A program made the position numbers and the translations under genes. From positions 1,028,501 through 1,092,500 of the forward strand of contig NZ_CP009048.1 of assembly GCF_000746525.1 (NCBI RefSeq): a stretch of DNA of 64,000 bases, given 5' to 3'. This document shows, piece by piece, positions 37,179 through 45,513 of the stretch (the stretch's first letter is position 1; each line of letters opens with the position of its first letter). The notes beneath the pieces are model-generated. The model was not told where the DNA came from, ran no database searches, and was given only the letters and a program-made list of their open reading frames with translations. Source of the stretch: Pseudomonas alkylphenolica. GTDB taxonomy: Bacteria; Pseudomonadota; Gammaproteobacteria; Pseudomonadales; Pseudomonadaceae.

Positions 37179-37215
37179 CAAATATGAAGATGTTCTTGGA
37201 TCAGCGTAAATCGCT

Positions 37216-37235
37216 ATATCGGGTTATAACGATAT
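37216..37235. promoter_or_regulatory. Second related inverted repeat, ATATCG/CGATAT
   Basis: ATATCG (37216-37221) and CGATAT (37230-37235) with 8 bases between; the half-site is the same ATATCG seen in the pyeR operator. It lies 28 bases upstream of acpH, so the regulator might reach acpH too. Confidence 0.5.
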
Positions 37236-37262
37236 GGGCGGGGCCAGTGCTAGACTGCACGA

Positions 37263-37844
37263 ATGAACTACCTCGCACACCTTCATCTGGGCGGACAACA
37301 ACCCGAGCAACTGCTTGGCAGCCTCTATGGGGATTTCGTCAAAGGGCCGTTGGCCGGGCGTTATCCCTTGCCGCTGGAAGCGGCGATCCGCCTGCACCGG
37401 CAGATCGATGTATTCACTGACAGTCATCCGCTGGTGCTGCAGTCTCTCGGGCGTTTCCCCCGGGAGCGGCGGCGCTATGCTGGGATCATCCTCGATGTGT
37501 TTTTCGACCATTGCTTGGCGGCCCATTGGCAGGACTATGCCGAACAGCCCCTGGAGCAGTTCACCGGTCGGGTCTATCAGGTGCTGGCGGCGCAGGCGGA
37601 CCTGCCTGGCCGACTGGCGCAGATCGCACCGTCTATGGCGGCAGATGACTGGTTGGCTTCGTACCGTGATTTTGCGGTGCTGGAGCAGGTGTTCCGTGGC
37701 ATCGCCAGGCGCTTGTCACGCCCCGAAGGGATGGACGGCGCCCTCGAGCTGGTCGATGCGCTGTATGCGCCATTGATGGATGACTTTCGCAGCTTTTATC
37801 CCGAGCTGCAGGCCTTCGCCGGCAAGGCCCTGGCTCGGGTTTAG
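37263..37844 (+). CDS. acpH: Acyl-carrier-protein phosphodiesterase
   Basis: 193 residues. MNYLAHLHLGGQQPEQLLGS with the GDFVKG segment and RLHRQIDVFTDSHP is the AcpH signature. Removes the 4-phosphopantetheine group from holo-ACP to give apo-ACP. Conserved metal ligands are in NYLAHLHL, GDFVKG, HRQID and DVFFDHCLA. Divergent from pyeR; convergent with olsA, overlapping it by 4 bases (37841-37844). Confidence 0.92.
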   Translation: MNYLAHLHLGGQQPEQLLGSLYGDFVKGPLAGRYPLPLEAAIRLHRQIDVFTDSHPLVLQSLGRFPRERRRYAGIILDVFFDHCLAAHWQDYAEQPLEQFTGRVYQVLAAQADLPGRLAQIAPSMAADDWLASYRDFAVLEQVFRGIARRLSRPEGMDGALELVDALYAPLMDDFRSFYPELQAFAGKALARV

Positions 37845-38629
37845 GCGGCTTTTGCCCGGCGTTGTGGTTGAGCAAGCGGCTGCTCGGCGCCAAACAGCGC
37901 CACCTGAATGGCTTGCTGGGCCTTGAACGCCAGGGCTGCGCGTTCTTCGCCAGCACTTGGGATCGGCCGCAACAGCTTGATTTCCACTTCAGCACAGTCA
38001 TTGGCAAACAGCCGCATCAAGTGCGAGAGCAGGTCGTCGTCACCAATGAACGGCGCGATTGCATCGGCCTGGCCATCGCGCAGGTAACGCACGGCCACCG
38101 GTTGCAGCGGCACCTGGGTATCGATGGCGCTGGCCAGCAGGCGACCGTGGAAAGTGCGCAGGCTGCGGCCATCGGTGGTGGTGCCTTCCGGAAAGATCAA
38201 CAACGCGCCGGCCTGTTGCAGGTGCTGGCTGATCTGTTTGCGCAGTAACTGACTGTCGTTGCCGCCACGGCGGATGAACAGCGTGCCGGCCTTGAGTGCC
38301 AGCCAGCCGGCCACCGGCCAGCTGCGCACTTCGGCCTTGGACAGGAACGACAAGGGGGTGAGCATGCCCAGCAGCGGAATGTCGGTCCAGGACACATGGT
38401 TGCTGACCCACAGCATCGGTTGTTGCGGCACCTGGCCAAGCACCCGGACCTTGAAGGGCAGGGCGTTGCTCAGCTGGCGCATGAACAGTTGCGACCAGCG
38501 CTGACGGCGCTCGGCCGAGGCTGGAATATGCAGGCGTTCATACAGGCTGAACAATGCCGCCATGCCCAAGCCGAGCAGCACCACCAGTACTACCCGCAGG
38601 ACGCGTGCGAAGACGCGCAGGCCCCGCAT
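37841..38629 (-). CDS. olsA: Lyso-ornithine lipid O-acyltransferase OlsA
   Basis: 262 residues. PlsC-type 1-acyl-sn-glycerol-phosphate acyltransferase fold: N-terminal membrane segment, motif I WVSNHVSWTDIPLL (HxxxxD), GTLFIRRGGNDSQ and FPEGTTTDGRSLRTF (motif III). It adds the second acyl chain to lyso-ornithine lipid. The start ATG shares a base with the olsB stop (TGATG), so the two are coupled. Sequence and pairing match PA4351. Confidence 0.92.
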   Translation of the reverse strand: MRGLRVFARVLRVVLVVLLGLGMAALFSLYERLHIPASAERRQRWSQLFMRQLSNALPFKVRVLGQVPQQPMLWVSNHVSWTDIPLLGMLTPLSFLSKAEVRSWPVAGWLALKAGTLFIRRGGNDSQLLRKQISQHLQQAGALLIFPEGTTTDGRSLRTFHGRLLASAIDTQVPLQPVAVRYLRDGQADAIAPFIGDDDLLSHLMRLFANDCAEVEIKLLRPIPSAGEERAALAFKAQQAIQVALFGAEQPLAQPQRRAKAA

Positions 38630-39384
38630 CAGACCGCCGCCTTGAAGTGGCGGGCGTAGCGCGGGCAGAGTTCGTCGCGCTTGAGCAGGATGAACACGTC
38701 GGCGACCTGGAAGTCTTCATCCCAGCACGGCTCGCCGCAGATTTTCGCGCCCAGGCGCATGTAGGCTTTGAGCAGCGGCGGCATTTCGGCGATGACATTG
38801 CCGGGCAGGGCCAGGCTCGGCAGCGGCTTTTTCGGTTCGGCACGTAGGTGTTCGGTGCACAGGTAGCGTTCGCGTAGGCGTTGCATGATCGCGTGGGCCT
38901 GGACGCCGCCGTCCTGCATGGGAATGCTGGCGCAGCCCATCAGGTAGCTGTAGCGCCCTTCATTGAGCACTTCGGCCAGTTCCGCCCAGAGCACGGCGAT
39001 GGTGCCGCCATTGCGGTAGGCCGGGTCGACACAGGTGCGCCCCAGTTCGAGGATCGGCCCCTGCAGATGGCCAAGGCCATGCAGGCTGAACTCTTCTTCA
39101 CTGTAGAAACGCCCCAGGCTGCTGGCGGCCTGGTGGTCGAGCAGGCGTGTGGTGGCGACCAGACGACCGCTATTGAGGTCGCGCACGCCGATGTGACGGC
39201 AGTGAATGTCGTAGTCATCCATGTCCAGGCCCAGCTCGGCACCTTTGAGCTTGGCCTTGAACTCACCGCTGAAGACGCTGAAACGAAGGGCCTGTGCTTC
39301 CTGCAGGGCGCTTGGCCCGACCAGGCGTTCGGCTTGCAGACGGCGTTCAGTGCTGTTGTCGCTAGAGCGAGCGATCCGAGTCAT
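38629..39384 (-). CDS. olsB: L-ornithine N-alpha-acyltransferase OlsB
   Basis: 251 residues from ATG 39384. GNAT-type acyltransferase that transfers a 3-hydroxyacyl group from ACP to ornithine. Segments such as [49 protein letters not shown] and [17 protein letters not shown] define the OlsB family (DUF3403/hemolysin-like). Ornithine lipids replace phospholipids under phosphate limitation; a possible PHO box lies at 39482-39499. Operon olsB-olsA. Confidence 0.93.
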   Translation of the reverse strand: MTRIARSSDNSTERRLQAERLVGPSALQEAQALRFSVFSGEFKAKLKGAELGLDMDDYDIHCRHIGVRDLNSGRLVATTRLLDHQAASSLGRFYSEEEFSLHGLGHLQGPILELGRTCVDPAYRNGGTIAVLWAELAEVLNEGRYSYLMGCASIPMQDGGVQAHAIMQRLRERYLCTEHLRAEPKKPLPSLALPGNVIAEMPPLLKAYMRLGAKICGEPCWDEDFQVADVFILLKRDELCPRYARHFKAAV

Positions 39385-39481
39385 TACGAGTCTCCATAAG
39401 CCAGCCATGGGGTTGCGGCCGGTCGACTTTGTTGTGCAAGCTCAGCCTAGGTAGACGCGGTGTCACCCCCATGAATCTTTG

Positions 39482-39499
39482 GTGATGCTTGTATGACAG
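39482..39499 (-). promoter_or_regulatory. Possible PHO box upstream of olsB
   Basis: On the minus strand CTGTCAT-ACAA-GCATCAC: first repeat perfect, second matches 4 of 7. It is about 100-115 bases upstream of olsB. Weak on its own but in the right place for phosphate-controlled ornithine lipid synthesis. Confidence 0.35.
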
Positions 39500-39517
39500 C
39501 CCTCAAGGAGCACGGCG

Positions 39518-40405
39518 ATGGTCTGGCTGCAACGACTCAACGACCCACAGCGGCATCCCCTCTCAGGTGATCTGGGCGAGACCTACAGCAGTCTGCTGGC
39601 GCGTCTGGACACGGTCAGCCCGTTCGAGCTGGCGGTACTCGGCGGGCGCGCCATGCCGACCCCGGGGCTGGCGTTTCTGCTTGGCTACCAGGCGGCCTTG
39701 CGCATGCTCTGGCCGAGTGCCCCGGCCAGTATTGGCGCCTTGTGCGCCAGTGAGCGGCGCAGCGTGCGCCCGGCCGACATGCAGGTGCGCCTGGATGACC
39801 TGCGCCTGACCGGCAGCAAGGATTTCGTCACCGCCGGGCTGGATGCCGACTGGCTGTTGGTGGCCGCGCGCAGTGAGCCTGCGGGTGAGGCGCCGCAAGT
39901 GAGTCTGGCGGTGGTCTATCCCGGTGAACCCGGCGTGCGGCTGGAGCCATTGCCGGCCTTGCCGCTGATGCCGGAAGTCGCTCATGCCCGCCTGCACCTG
40001 GACCAGGCGCTGTGCGAGCGTTTGGCCGGCGATGGCTGGGATGCCTACGTCAAACCGTTCCGCACCCTTGAAGACCTTTACGTGCTCAGCGCCTTGTGTG
40101 CCTGGTTGTATGGCGTCGGTCAGGACAACGCCTGGCCCCAGGGCCTGCAGTTGCGCCTGATCGGTTTGCTCGGTGGCTGCGCCGAAGGCAGTCGGCAATG
40201 TGCCGACTCCACGGCGTGTCATTTGCTGCTCGGCGGCCTGTTTGCCCAGTTCACCGCGCTCAAGGACGAAATCAACCAGGCTTTGAGCAACAGTTCCGGC
40301 GAGTGGGCGACGCTGTGGCAGCGTGACCAGGGATTGCTGGAGATCGCCAGCGCCGCCAGGGCCAAGCGCCTGGCCAAGGCCTGGGCCAGCGCCGGATTGT
40401 CATGA
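39518..40405 (+). CDS. Acyl-CoA-dehydrogenase-like protein
   Basis: 295 residues, 80 residues shorter than typical acyl-CoA dehydrogenases. It has the middle beta-domain pattern LRLTGSKDFVTAGLDADWLLVAARSE (like GxKxFVT in the FAD-linked family) and a C-terminal helical bundle, but lacks the usual N-terminal helical domain and I cannot find a clear catalytic Glu. So it may be a degenerate member with a binding or structural role. Orthologues sit in the same place in other Pseudomonas, near olsB. ATG 39518 has AAGGAG upstream. Confidence 0.75.
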   Translation: MVWLQRLNDPQRHPLSGDLGETYSSLLARLDTVSPFELAVLGGRAMPTPGLAFLLGYQAALRMLWPSAPASIGALCASERRSVRPADMQVRLDDLRLTGSKDFVTAGLDADWLLVAARSEPAGEAPQVSLAVVYPGEPGVRLEPLPALPLMPEVAHARLHLDQALCERLAGDGWDAYVKPFRTLEDLYVLSALCAWLYGVGQDNAWPQGLQLRLIGLLGGCAEGSRQCADSTACHLLLGGLFAQFTALKDEINQALSNSSGEWATLWQRDQGLLEIASAARAKRLAKAWASAGLS

Positions 40406-40448
40406 AACGCAGCTAGTCTGGGCAGACCTTGACCTTGTGAGACACCGG

Positions 40449-41549
40449 ATGAACAAAGTGCTGCTGGGGGTGTTGCTCAGCCTGGCTATCACCAGTGTAC
40501 CGGCGCTTGGTCAGGAGACTTGGCCAGATCCAGGCTGGCCGCAGGCAGCTGATGCCAATAGCCCGGCCTGGCGCCAGGTACAGGCCTACGCTTTTGCTCC
40601 GCGTGACGACAGCAGCCGTGAAGGTGTGCGCACCGACGCCCTGCTGGTGATCAAGGCAGGACGTATTGTGTATGAGCACTACGCCGCCCCGACGACCGCG
40701 CAGACGCCACACCTGACCTGGTCCATCAGCAAGAGCGTGCTGGCCACGCTATTGGGGGTGGCTCATGGTGAGGCGCGCTTTGCCCTCAATGACCCGGTCG
40801 CACGCTTTTACCCACCCATGCAGGCCCATCCCCAGGTTCGTCTGCAAGACCTGCTGCACTGGGCCAGCGGTCTGGACTGGCAGGAAGACTACGAATACGC
40901 GCCGCTGCACTCCTCGGTGGTGGCCATGCTCTACACCCGGGGCCGCGCGGATATGGCCGCATACAGCGCTGCCCGGCCGGCAGCGGCTGAGCCGGGCCAG
41001 CGTTTTCTCTATTCCAGTGGCGACAGCAATGTCCTGGCGGCAGCGTTGCGAACGATGGTCGGGCCTGAGCGGTACCGGCAGTATCCCTGGGATGCACTGT
41101 TCACGCCGTTGGGTATCACCTCGGCGGTCTGGGAGCGGGATGCCCGCGGTACGCTGGTCGGCTCATCCTATCTCTACATGAGCGCCCGCGACCTGGCACG
41201 CATCGGCTTGCTGATGCTGCGCGACGGCCGCTGGCAGGCTCGGCAACTGCTGCCCAGGGACTGGGTGGCGTTCAACCGCAGCCTGTTTGCCAAGGCTGCC
41301 GCGCAACCCGGTGAGGCCAATCCCGGCGGGCATTGGTGGCTCAACCAGCCGTTGCCCGGAGCAGCGCGGCCCTGGCCCGATGCGCCGGCCGACACCTTTG
41401 CGGCCTTGGGACATTGGGGCCAGGCCTTGTACGTGCTGCCCGATGAACAGCTGGTAGTGGTGCGCTACGCCGATGATCGTGATGGCCGGTTCCAGCACAA
41501 CGAACTGCTCAAGCGGGTACTGGCGGCGCAGGCCGGGGGGCGCCCATGA
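40449..41549 (+). CDS. Exported serine hydrolase of the class C beta-lactamase fold
   Basis: 366 residues from ATG 40449; the frame is open earlier but non-coding. Signal peptide MNKVLLGVLLSLAITSVPALG. Catalytic SxxK is SISKSVLATLLG; the second motif is YSSGDSN (YxN-like), and the third is probably HWGQALYV. These belong to the beta-lactamase-related/esterase group rather than true AmpC, so resistance is not implied. Substrate unknown; probably a periplasmic peptidase or esterase. Overlaps the next gene by 4 bases (ATGA). Confidence 0.85.
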   Translation: MNKVLLGVLLSLAITSVPALGQETWPDPGWPQAADANSPAWRQVQAYAFAPRDDSSREGVRTDALLVIKAGRIVYEHYAAPTTAQTPHLTWSISKSVLATLLGVAHGEARFALNDPVARFYPPMQAHPQVRLQDLLHWASGLDWQEDYEYAPLHSSVVAMLYTRGRADMAAYSAARPAAAEPGQRFLYSSGDSNVLAAALRTMVGPERYRQYPWDALFTPLGITSAVWERDARGTLVGSSYLYMSARDLARIGLLMLRDGRWQARQLLPRDWVAFNRSLFAKAAAQPGEANPGGHWWLNQPLPGAARPWPDAPADTFAALGHWGQALYVLPDEQLVVVRYADDRDGRFQHNELLKRVLAAQAGGRP

Positions 41550-41842
41550 AGCGCTTGCTGCTGGGGCTGCTGATGCTGGCGGGCGCCTGGAGCTGGTACG
41601 AGCGCCAAGCCCTGGCGGACTTTACCGGGATTCTCAGCGCTTATTCGGCCAAGGAGTATTGCTCCTGCCGTTTTGTCATGGGCTTCGACGCGCCTTACTG
41701 CCAGGCCTATGTACGCCAATACCTGCCCCTGAGCCGGCTTGAGGAAAATGCCCACTCCCGTCAGGTCACTGCCGTGGGGCTGGGCGTTGAGCGTCGAGCG
41801 CGCTGGCAGGGCGCTCGTGAGGGCTGCGGCTTGCTGCCGTGA
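41546..41842 (+). CDS. Small Cys-rich exported protein
   Basis: 98 residues, coupled to the serine hydrolase gene by an ATGA overlap. N-terminal membrane/signal segment MKRLLLGLLMLAGAWSWY. The mature part has four Cys: YCSCRFV, PYCQAY and EGCGLL, spaced to allow one or two disulfides in the periplasm. Similar proteins are sometimes called amidase in databases, but no amidase signature is visible. I treat it as a conserved protein of unknown function, likely partner of the hydrolase. Confidence 0.75.
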   Translation: MKRLLLGLLMLAGAWSWYERQALADFTGILSAYSAKEYCSCRFVMGFDAPYCQAYVRQYLPLSRLEENAHSRQVTAVGLGVERRARWQGAREGCGLLP

Positions 41843-41887
41843 AGGCAGCCGGGTAAGGTTGACGGCTTCTGTGTTACAGGATTTCTC

Positions 41888-42469
41888 ATGTTCTCTCTGC
41901 CCCGTCTTCTCCTGGCCTTGCTCGTGCTGCTGAGCTTTTCCGCCCAGGCCAACTGGCACCTTGATGGCGAGTCGTCACGACTGTCGTTCATCTCCAGCAA
42001 AAACGGCGATACCGCCGAAGTCCATCGTTTCCTGGTGTTGCACGGCAAGGTCGATCGCAAGGGCGCGGCCGAGCTGATGATCGAGATGGATTCGAACAAC
42101 AGCAGCGTGCCACTGCGCGATGAGCGCATGCGCAAGGAGCTGTTTGATTTTGCCGGCTATCCGGAGGCCAAGGTTCGTGCCCAGATCGATCTGCGGCCGA
42201 TCAATGATCTGGCTAACGGTGCACAGGTGGAATTGCGCTTGCCAGTGACGGTTGAGCTGCGTGGCAAGGAACATAGCTACAGCGCCTTGCTGTTGGCCAC
42301 GCGTCTGGACGAGCGACGCTTCCAGGTGGTGACCCTGGAGCCATTGATGTTGCGGGCCGAAGACTTTGATCTACTGCCGGGCCTGGAGACTTTGCGCAAG
42401 CTGGCCGGGCTCAAGTCCATCAGCCCGTCGGTGCCGGTGTCTGCGGTATTGATCTTCACGGCGCGCTGA
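41888..42469 (+). CDS. YceI-like periplasmic protein
   Basis: 193 residues, signal peptide MFSLPRLLLALLVLLSFSAQA followed by NWHLDGESSRLSFISSKNGD, the opening strand of the YceI lipocalin-like barrel that binds polyisoprenoid lipids in homologues. Later segments FDFAGYPEAKVRAQIDL and LPVTVELRGKEHSYSALL match the family. Length fits (about 190). Sits one base before the phospholipase-D-like gene, so probably in one operon. Confidence 0.88.
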   Translation: MFSLPRLLLALLVLLSFSAQANWHLDGESSRLSFISSKNGDTAEVHRFLVLHGKVDRKGAAELMIEMDSNNSSVPLRDERMRKELFDFAGYPEAKVRAQIDLRPINDLANGAQVELRLPVTVELRGKEHSYSALLLATRLDERRFQVVTLEPLMLRAEDFDLLPGLETLRKLAGLKSISPSVPVSAVLIFTAR

Positions 42470-42470
42470 T

Positions 42471-43628
42471 ATGGCCGGACCGGTCTTTCCCTGGCGAGAT
42501 GGCAATCGGTTCGAGTTATTGATCGACGGCCCCGAATTTTTTCCGCGCATGCTCTCCGCCATTGTGCGGGCCGAACAGCAGGTCGACCTGGAGCTGTATC
42601 TGGTGGAGGCCGGCGCCTGCGCCGAAGCCATGGTCCAGGCGCTGGTGCAAGCTGCCGGGCGCGGTGTGCAGGTACGCTGTCTGTTCGATGACTACGGTTC
42701 GCTGGCGTTCACCCTGAACCTGCGCCAGCGCCTGATCGCCGCTGGCGTCGAACTGCGCTGGTACAACCGTCTGCGCTGGCGCCGGGGATTTCGCAACCTG
42801 TACCGTGACCACCGCAAATTGCTGGTGGTCGACCAGAGCTGGGCGGTGGTCGGCGGTACCGGCGTTACTGACCAGTTCTGGGTGCCTGACGAAGCAATCA
42901 GCGAATGGCACGAGGTGATGGTGCAGATGCAAGGGCCGCTGGTAGCCGACTGGCAGATGCTTTTCGATCGCCAGTGGCGCGCCAACCTGCGGCGCACGGC
43001 CTGGCGGCCACCGACGCATTTTGGCCTGCCGCGCCTGCCTCATGTACCCGATAGCGGCGAGGGCATGGGTCGGGTGGCGTATGCCGATGCCCGCCAGCAC
43101 CGGGATATCCTGCAATCGCTGGTGCGCGCGTTGAACAGCGGGCAACGGCGGATCTGGCTGGCCACACCGTACTTTTTACCGACCTGGAAAGTCCGCCGCT
43201 CCCTGCGCCGGGCTGCTGCCAACGGTGTTGATGTACGCCTGCTGCTGACTGGCCCGCGTACCGATCATCCTTCGGTGCGCTATGCCGGGCATCGCTATTA
43301 CCCGAGGCTGATGCGTGCAGGAGTGCAAATTTTCGAGTATCAGCCGTGCTTCCTGCACCTGAAGATGGTGCTGGTCGACGACTGGGTGAGCATCGGCTCG
43401 TGCAATTTCGACCACTGGAACCTGCGTTTCAACCTTGAAGCCAACGTTGAGGCGCTCGATCCGCCGCTGACGGCGGCGGTGGCTGCGAGTTTCGAGCGCG
43501 ATTTCGCCCAGAGCCTGTGCATCGACCTGGCCCATTGGCATGCGCGGCCGTTGTGGAAGCGTCTGCAACAACGTTTGTGGGGCTGGCTGGATCGGCTGGT
43601 GGTCAATATGCTGGATCGGCGCGATTGA
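42471..43628 (+). CDS. Cardiolipin synthase/phospholipase D-like protein
   Basis: 385 residues, one base after the YceI-like gene. Two HKD motifs: HRKLLVVD at about residue 110 and HLKMVLVDD at about residue 292, with G/S residues (GGTGV, GSCNFDHWNL) following each as in cardiolipin synthases of the ClsB/YbhO class. It lacks the N-terminal membrane segments of ClsA. Probably makes cardiolipin from phosphatidylglycerol or acts on a related lipid; no experiment implied. Ends directly at a REP pair. Confidence 0.87.
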   Translation: MAGPVFPWRDGNRFELLIDGPEFFPRMLSAIVRAEQQVDLELYLVEAGACAEAMVQALVQAAGRGVQVRCLFDDYGSLAFTLNLRQRLIAAGVELRWYNRLRWRRGFRNLYRDHRKLLVVDQSWAVVGGTGVTDQFWVPDEAISEWHEVMVQMQGPLVADWQMLFDRQWRANLRRTAWRPPTHFGLPRLPHVPDSGEGMGRVAYADARQHRDILQSLVRALNSGQRRIWLATPYFLPTWKVRRSLRRAAANGVDVRLLLTGPRTDHPSVRYAGHRYYPRLMRAGVQIFEYQPCFLHLKMVLVDDWVSIGSCNFDHWNLRFNLEANVEALDPPLTAAVAASFERDFAQSLCIDLAHWHARPLWKRLQQRLWGWLDRLVVNMLDRRD

Positions 43629-43682
43629 TCGCGGGGCAAGCCCGCTCCCACAGCTTTCGGTGGGAGCGGGCTTGCCCGCGAA
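43627..43682. repeat. REP pair 6 (outer ATCGCGGGG, inner CCCAC)
   Basis: ATCGCGGGGCAAGCCCGCTC faces its inverse with only AGCTTTCGG in the centre; the right copy ends early (CTTGCCCGCG). The stop codon of the phospholipase-D-like gene runs into it. Confidence 0.93.
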
Positions 43683-43720
43683 AAAAACGGCAGGGGGATC
43701 ACCTCCCCTGCCGCTTTTTT
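43681..43720 (-). terminator. Intrinsic terminator of fumA
   Basis: CGGCAGGGG (43688-43696) and CCCCTGCCG (43705-43713) form a 9-bp stem with an A run on the left and a T run on the right. Acts on fumA and can act on the opposite strand. Confidence 0.93.
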
Positions 43721-43738
43721 GTCAGCAAACCCTGAGGT

Positions 43739-45262
43739 TTACTTCACTTCCACCGCCAGACTTTCAGCGATCTTGCTCTGCCACAGTGCAGGACCTGTGA
43801 TATGCACCGACTCGCCGTTGCTGTCGACCGCAACGGTGACTGGCATGTCCTTGACTTCGAACTCGTAGATCGCTTCCATGCCCAGTTCGGCAAAGGCCAG
43901 GACCTTGGACTTCTTGATCGCCTGGGCCACCAGGTAGGCGGCACCGCCGACAGCCATCAGGTACACGGCCTTGTTGTCCTTGATCGCGTCGATTGCGGTC
44001 GGGCCGCGCTCGGATTTGCCGATCATGCCCAGCAGACCGGTCTGCTCGAGGATCTGACGGGTGAACTTGTCCATCCGCGTCGCGGTGGTCGGGCCGGCAG
44101 GGCCAACCACTTCTTCGCGTACCGGATCAACCGGGCCGACGTAGTAGATGAAGCGGCCTTTCAGATCGACCGGCAGCTCATCGCCACGGTTGAGCATTTC
44201 GACCATGCGCTTGTGCGCGGCGTCGCGGCCAGTGAGCATCTTGCCGTTGAGCAGGATGGTCTCGCCCGGCTTCCAGCTCTGCACGTCTTCCGGGGTCAGG
44301 GTGTCGAGGTCGACACGGCGGGCCGATGGGCCGGCTTCCCAGACGATTTCCGGGTAGGCGTCGAGCGATGGCGCTTCGAGGTCGGCCGGGCCGGAACCGT
44401 CGAGCACGAAGTGCGCGTGACGGGTGGCGGCGCAGTTCGGGATCATGCACACCGGCAGGGACGCGGCATGGGTCGGGTAGTCCATGATCTTGACGTCGAG
44501 CACGGTGGTCAGACCGCCCAGACCCTGAGCACCGATGCCCAGCTGGTTGACCTTCTCGAACAGCTCCAGACGGATCTCTTCGATACGGTTCTGCGGGCCA
44601 CGGGCCTTGAGCTCGTGAATGTCGATGGATTCCATCAACACTTCCTTGGCCATTACTGCGGCTTTTTCGGCAGTACCGCCGATGCCGATGCCGAGCATGC
44701 CAGGCGGGCACCAGCCAGCGCCCATGGTCGGAACGGTCTTCAGCACCCAGTCAACGATCGAGTCGGACGGGTTGAGCATGGCCATCTTCGACTTGTTCTC
44801 GGAGCCGCCGCCTTTGGCTGCCACGTCCACTTCCACGGTGTTACCCGGGACGATGGAGTAGTGGATGACCGCCGGGGTGTTGTCCTTGGTGTTTTTACGA
44901 GCGCCTGCCGGGTCGGCCAGGATCGAGGCACGCAGGACGTTTTCCGGCAGGTTGTAGGCGCGGCGCACGCCTTCGTTGATCATGTCGTCCAGGCTCATGG
45001 TCGCGCCATCCCAGCGCACATCCATACCGACGCGCACGAACACGGTAACGATACCGGTGTCCTGGCAGATCGGGCGGTGGCCAGTGGCGCACATGCGCGA
45101 GTTGATCAGGATCTGGGCGATGGAGTCGCGCGCGGCGGGCGACTCTTCACGCAGATAGGCCTCGTGCATGGCCTGGATGAAGTCAACGGGGTGGTAGTAC
45201 GAAATGAACTGCAGGGCGTCGGCAACGCTCTGAATCAGGTCGTCTTGCTTGATCACGGTCAT
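43739..45262 (-). CDS. fumA: Class I (iron-sulfur) fumarate hydratase
   Basis: 507 residues from ATG 45262 (MTVIKQDDLIQSVADALQ), with AGAGGAG upstream; a longer frame to 45292 has no good site. Hydrates fumarate to malate in the citric acid cycle using a [4Fe-4S] cluster. Candidate cluster Cys: MCATGHRPICQDTG and CMIPNCAAT. N-terminal alpha domain and C-terminal beta domain (with KGRFIYYVGPVDP and GPTTATRMD) are fused as in E. coli FumA. The cluster is oxygen-sensitive; other fumarases (FumC) are expected elsewhere in the genome. Confidence 0.96.
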   Translation of the reverse strand: MTVIKQDDLIQSVADALQFISYYHPVDFIQAMHEAYLREESPAARDSIAQILINSRMCATGHRPICQDTGIVTVFVRVGMDVRWDGATMSLDDMINEGVRRAYNLPENVLRASILADPAGARKNTKDNTPAVIHYSIVPGNTVEVDVAAKGGGSENKSKMAMLNPSDSIVDWVLKTVPTMGAGWCPPGMLGIGIGGTAEKAAVMAKEVLMESIDIHELKARGPQNRIEEIRLELFEKVNQLGIGAQGLGGLTTVLDVKIMDYPTHAASLPVCMIPNCAATRHAHFVLDGSGPADLEAPSLDAYPEIVWEAGPSARRVDLDTLTPEDVQSWKPGETILLNGKMLTGRDAAHKRMVEMLNRGDELPVDLKGRFIYYVGPVDPVREEVVGPAGPTTATRMDKFTRQILEQTGLLGMIGKSERGPTAIDAIKDNKAVYLMAVGGAAYLVAQAIKKSKVLAFAELGMEAIYEFEVKDMPVTVAVDSNGESVHITGPALWQSKIAESLAVEVK

Positions 45263-45513
45263 GCAGCGCGCTCCTCTTAAAGACGGGAACATTCAATAAG
45301 GTATTCCGACGCGGACAGGCCGAGGTGTCGAAACGACCTTTCACGGCGCGCCGACGGTCAGGCTGGCGGCGCAAAAAGGCGCGGCAGTATAGCGTGCATC
45401 GGCCTTGGGTACACGTATCAGTGGTCTGACGAAGGTCGGTAAGCGCCAGGCATTGTTTTTGCGTAGCGGTGGTTTGTGCAAAACTGACTGCCTGAAGGCC
45501 TGGGAGACGCTTG

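Noticed and set aside
40449..41549. AmpC-type beta-lactamase resistance gene
   Set aside because: Shares the fold and SxxK but lacks the standard YAN and KTG motifs; more likely a peptidase or esterase.
41546..41842. Amidase annotation for the 98-residue protein
   Set aside because: No Ser-Ser-Lys triad or other amidase signature in a protein this short.
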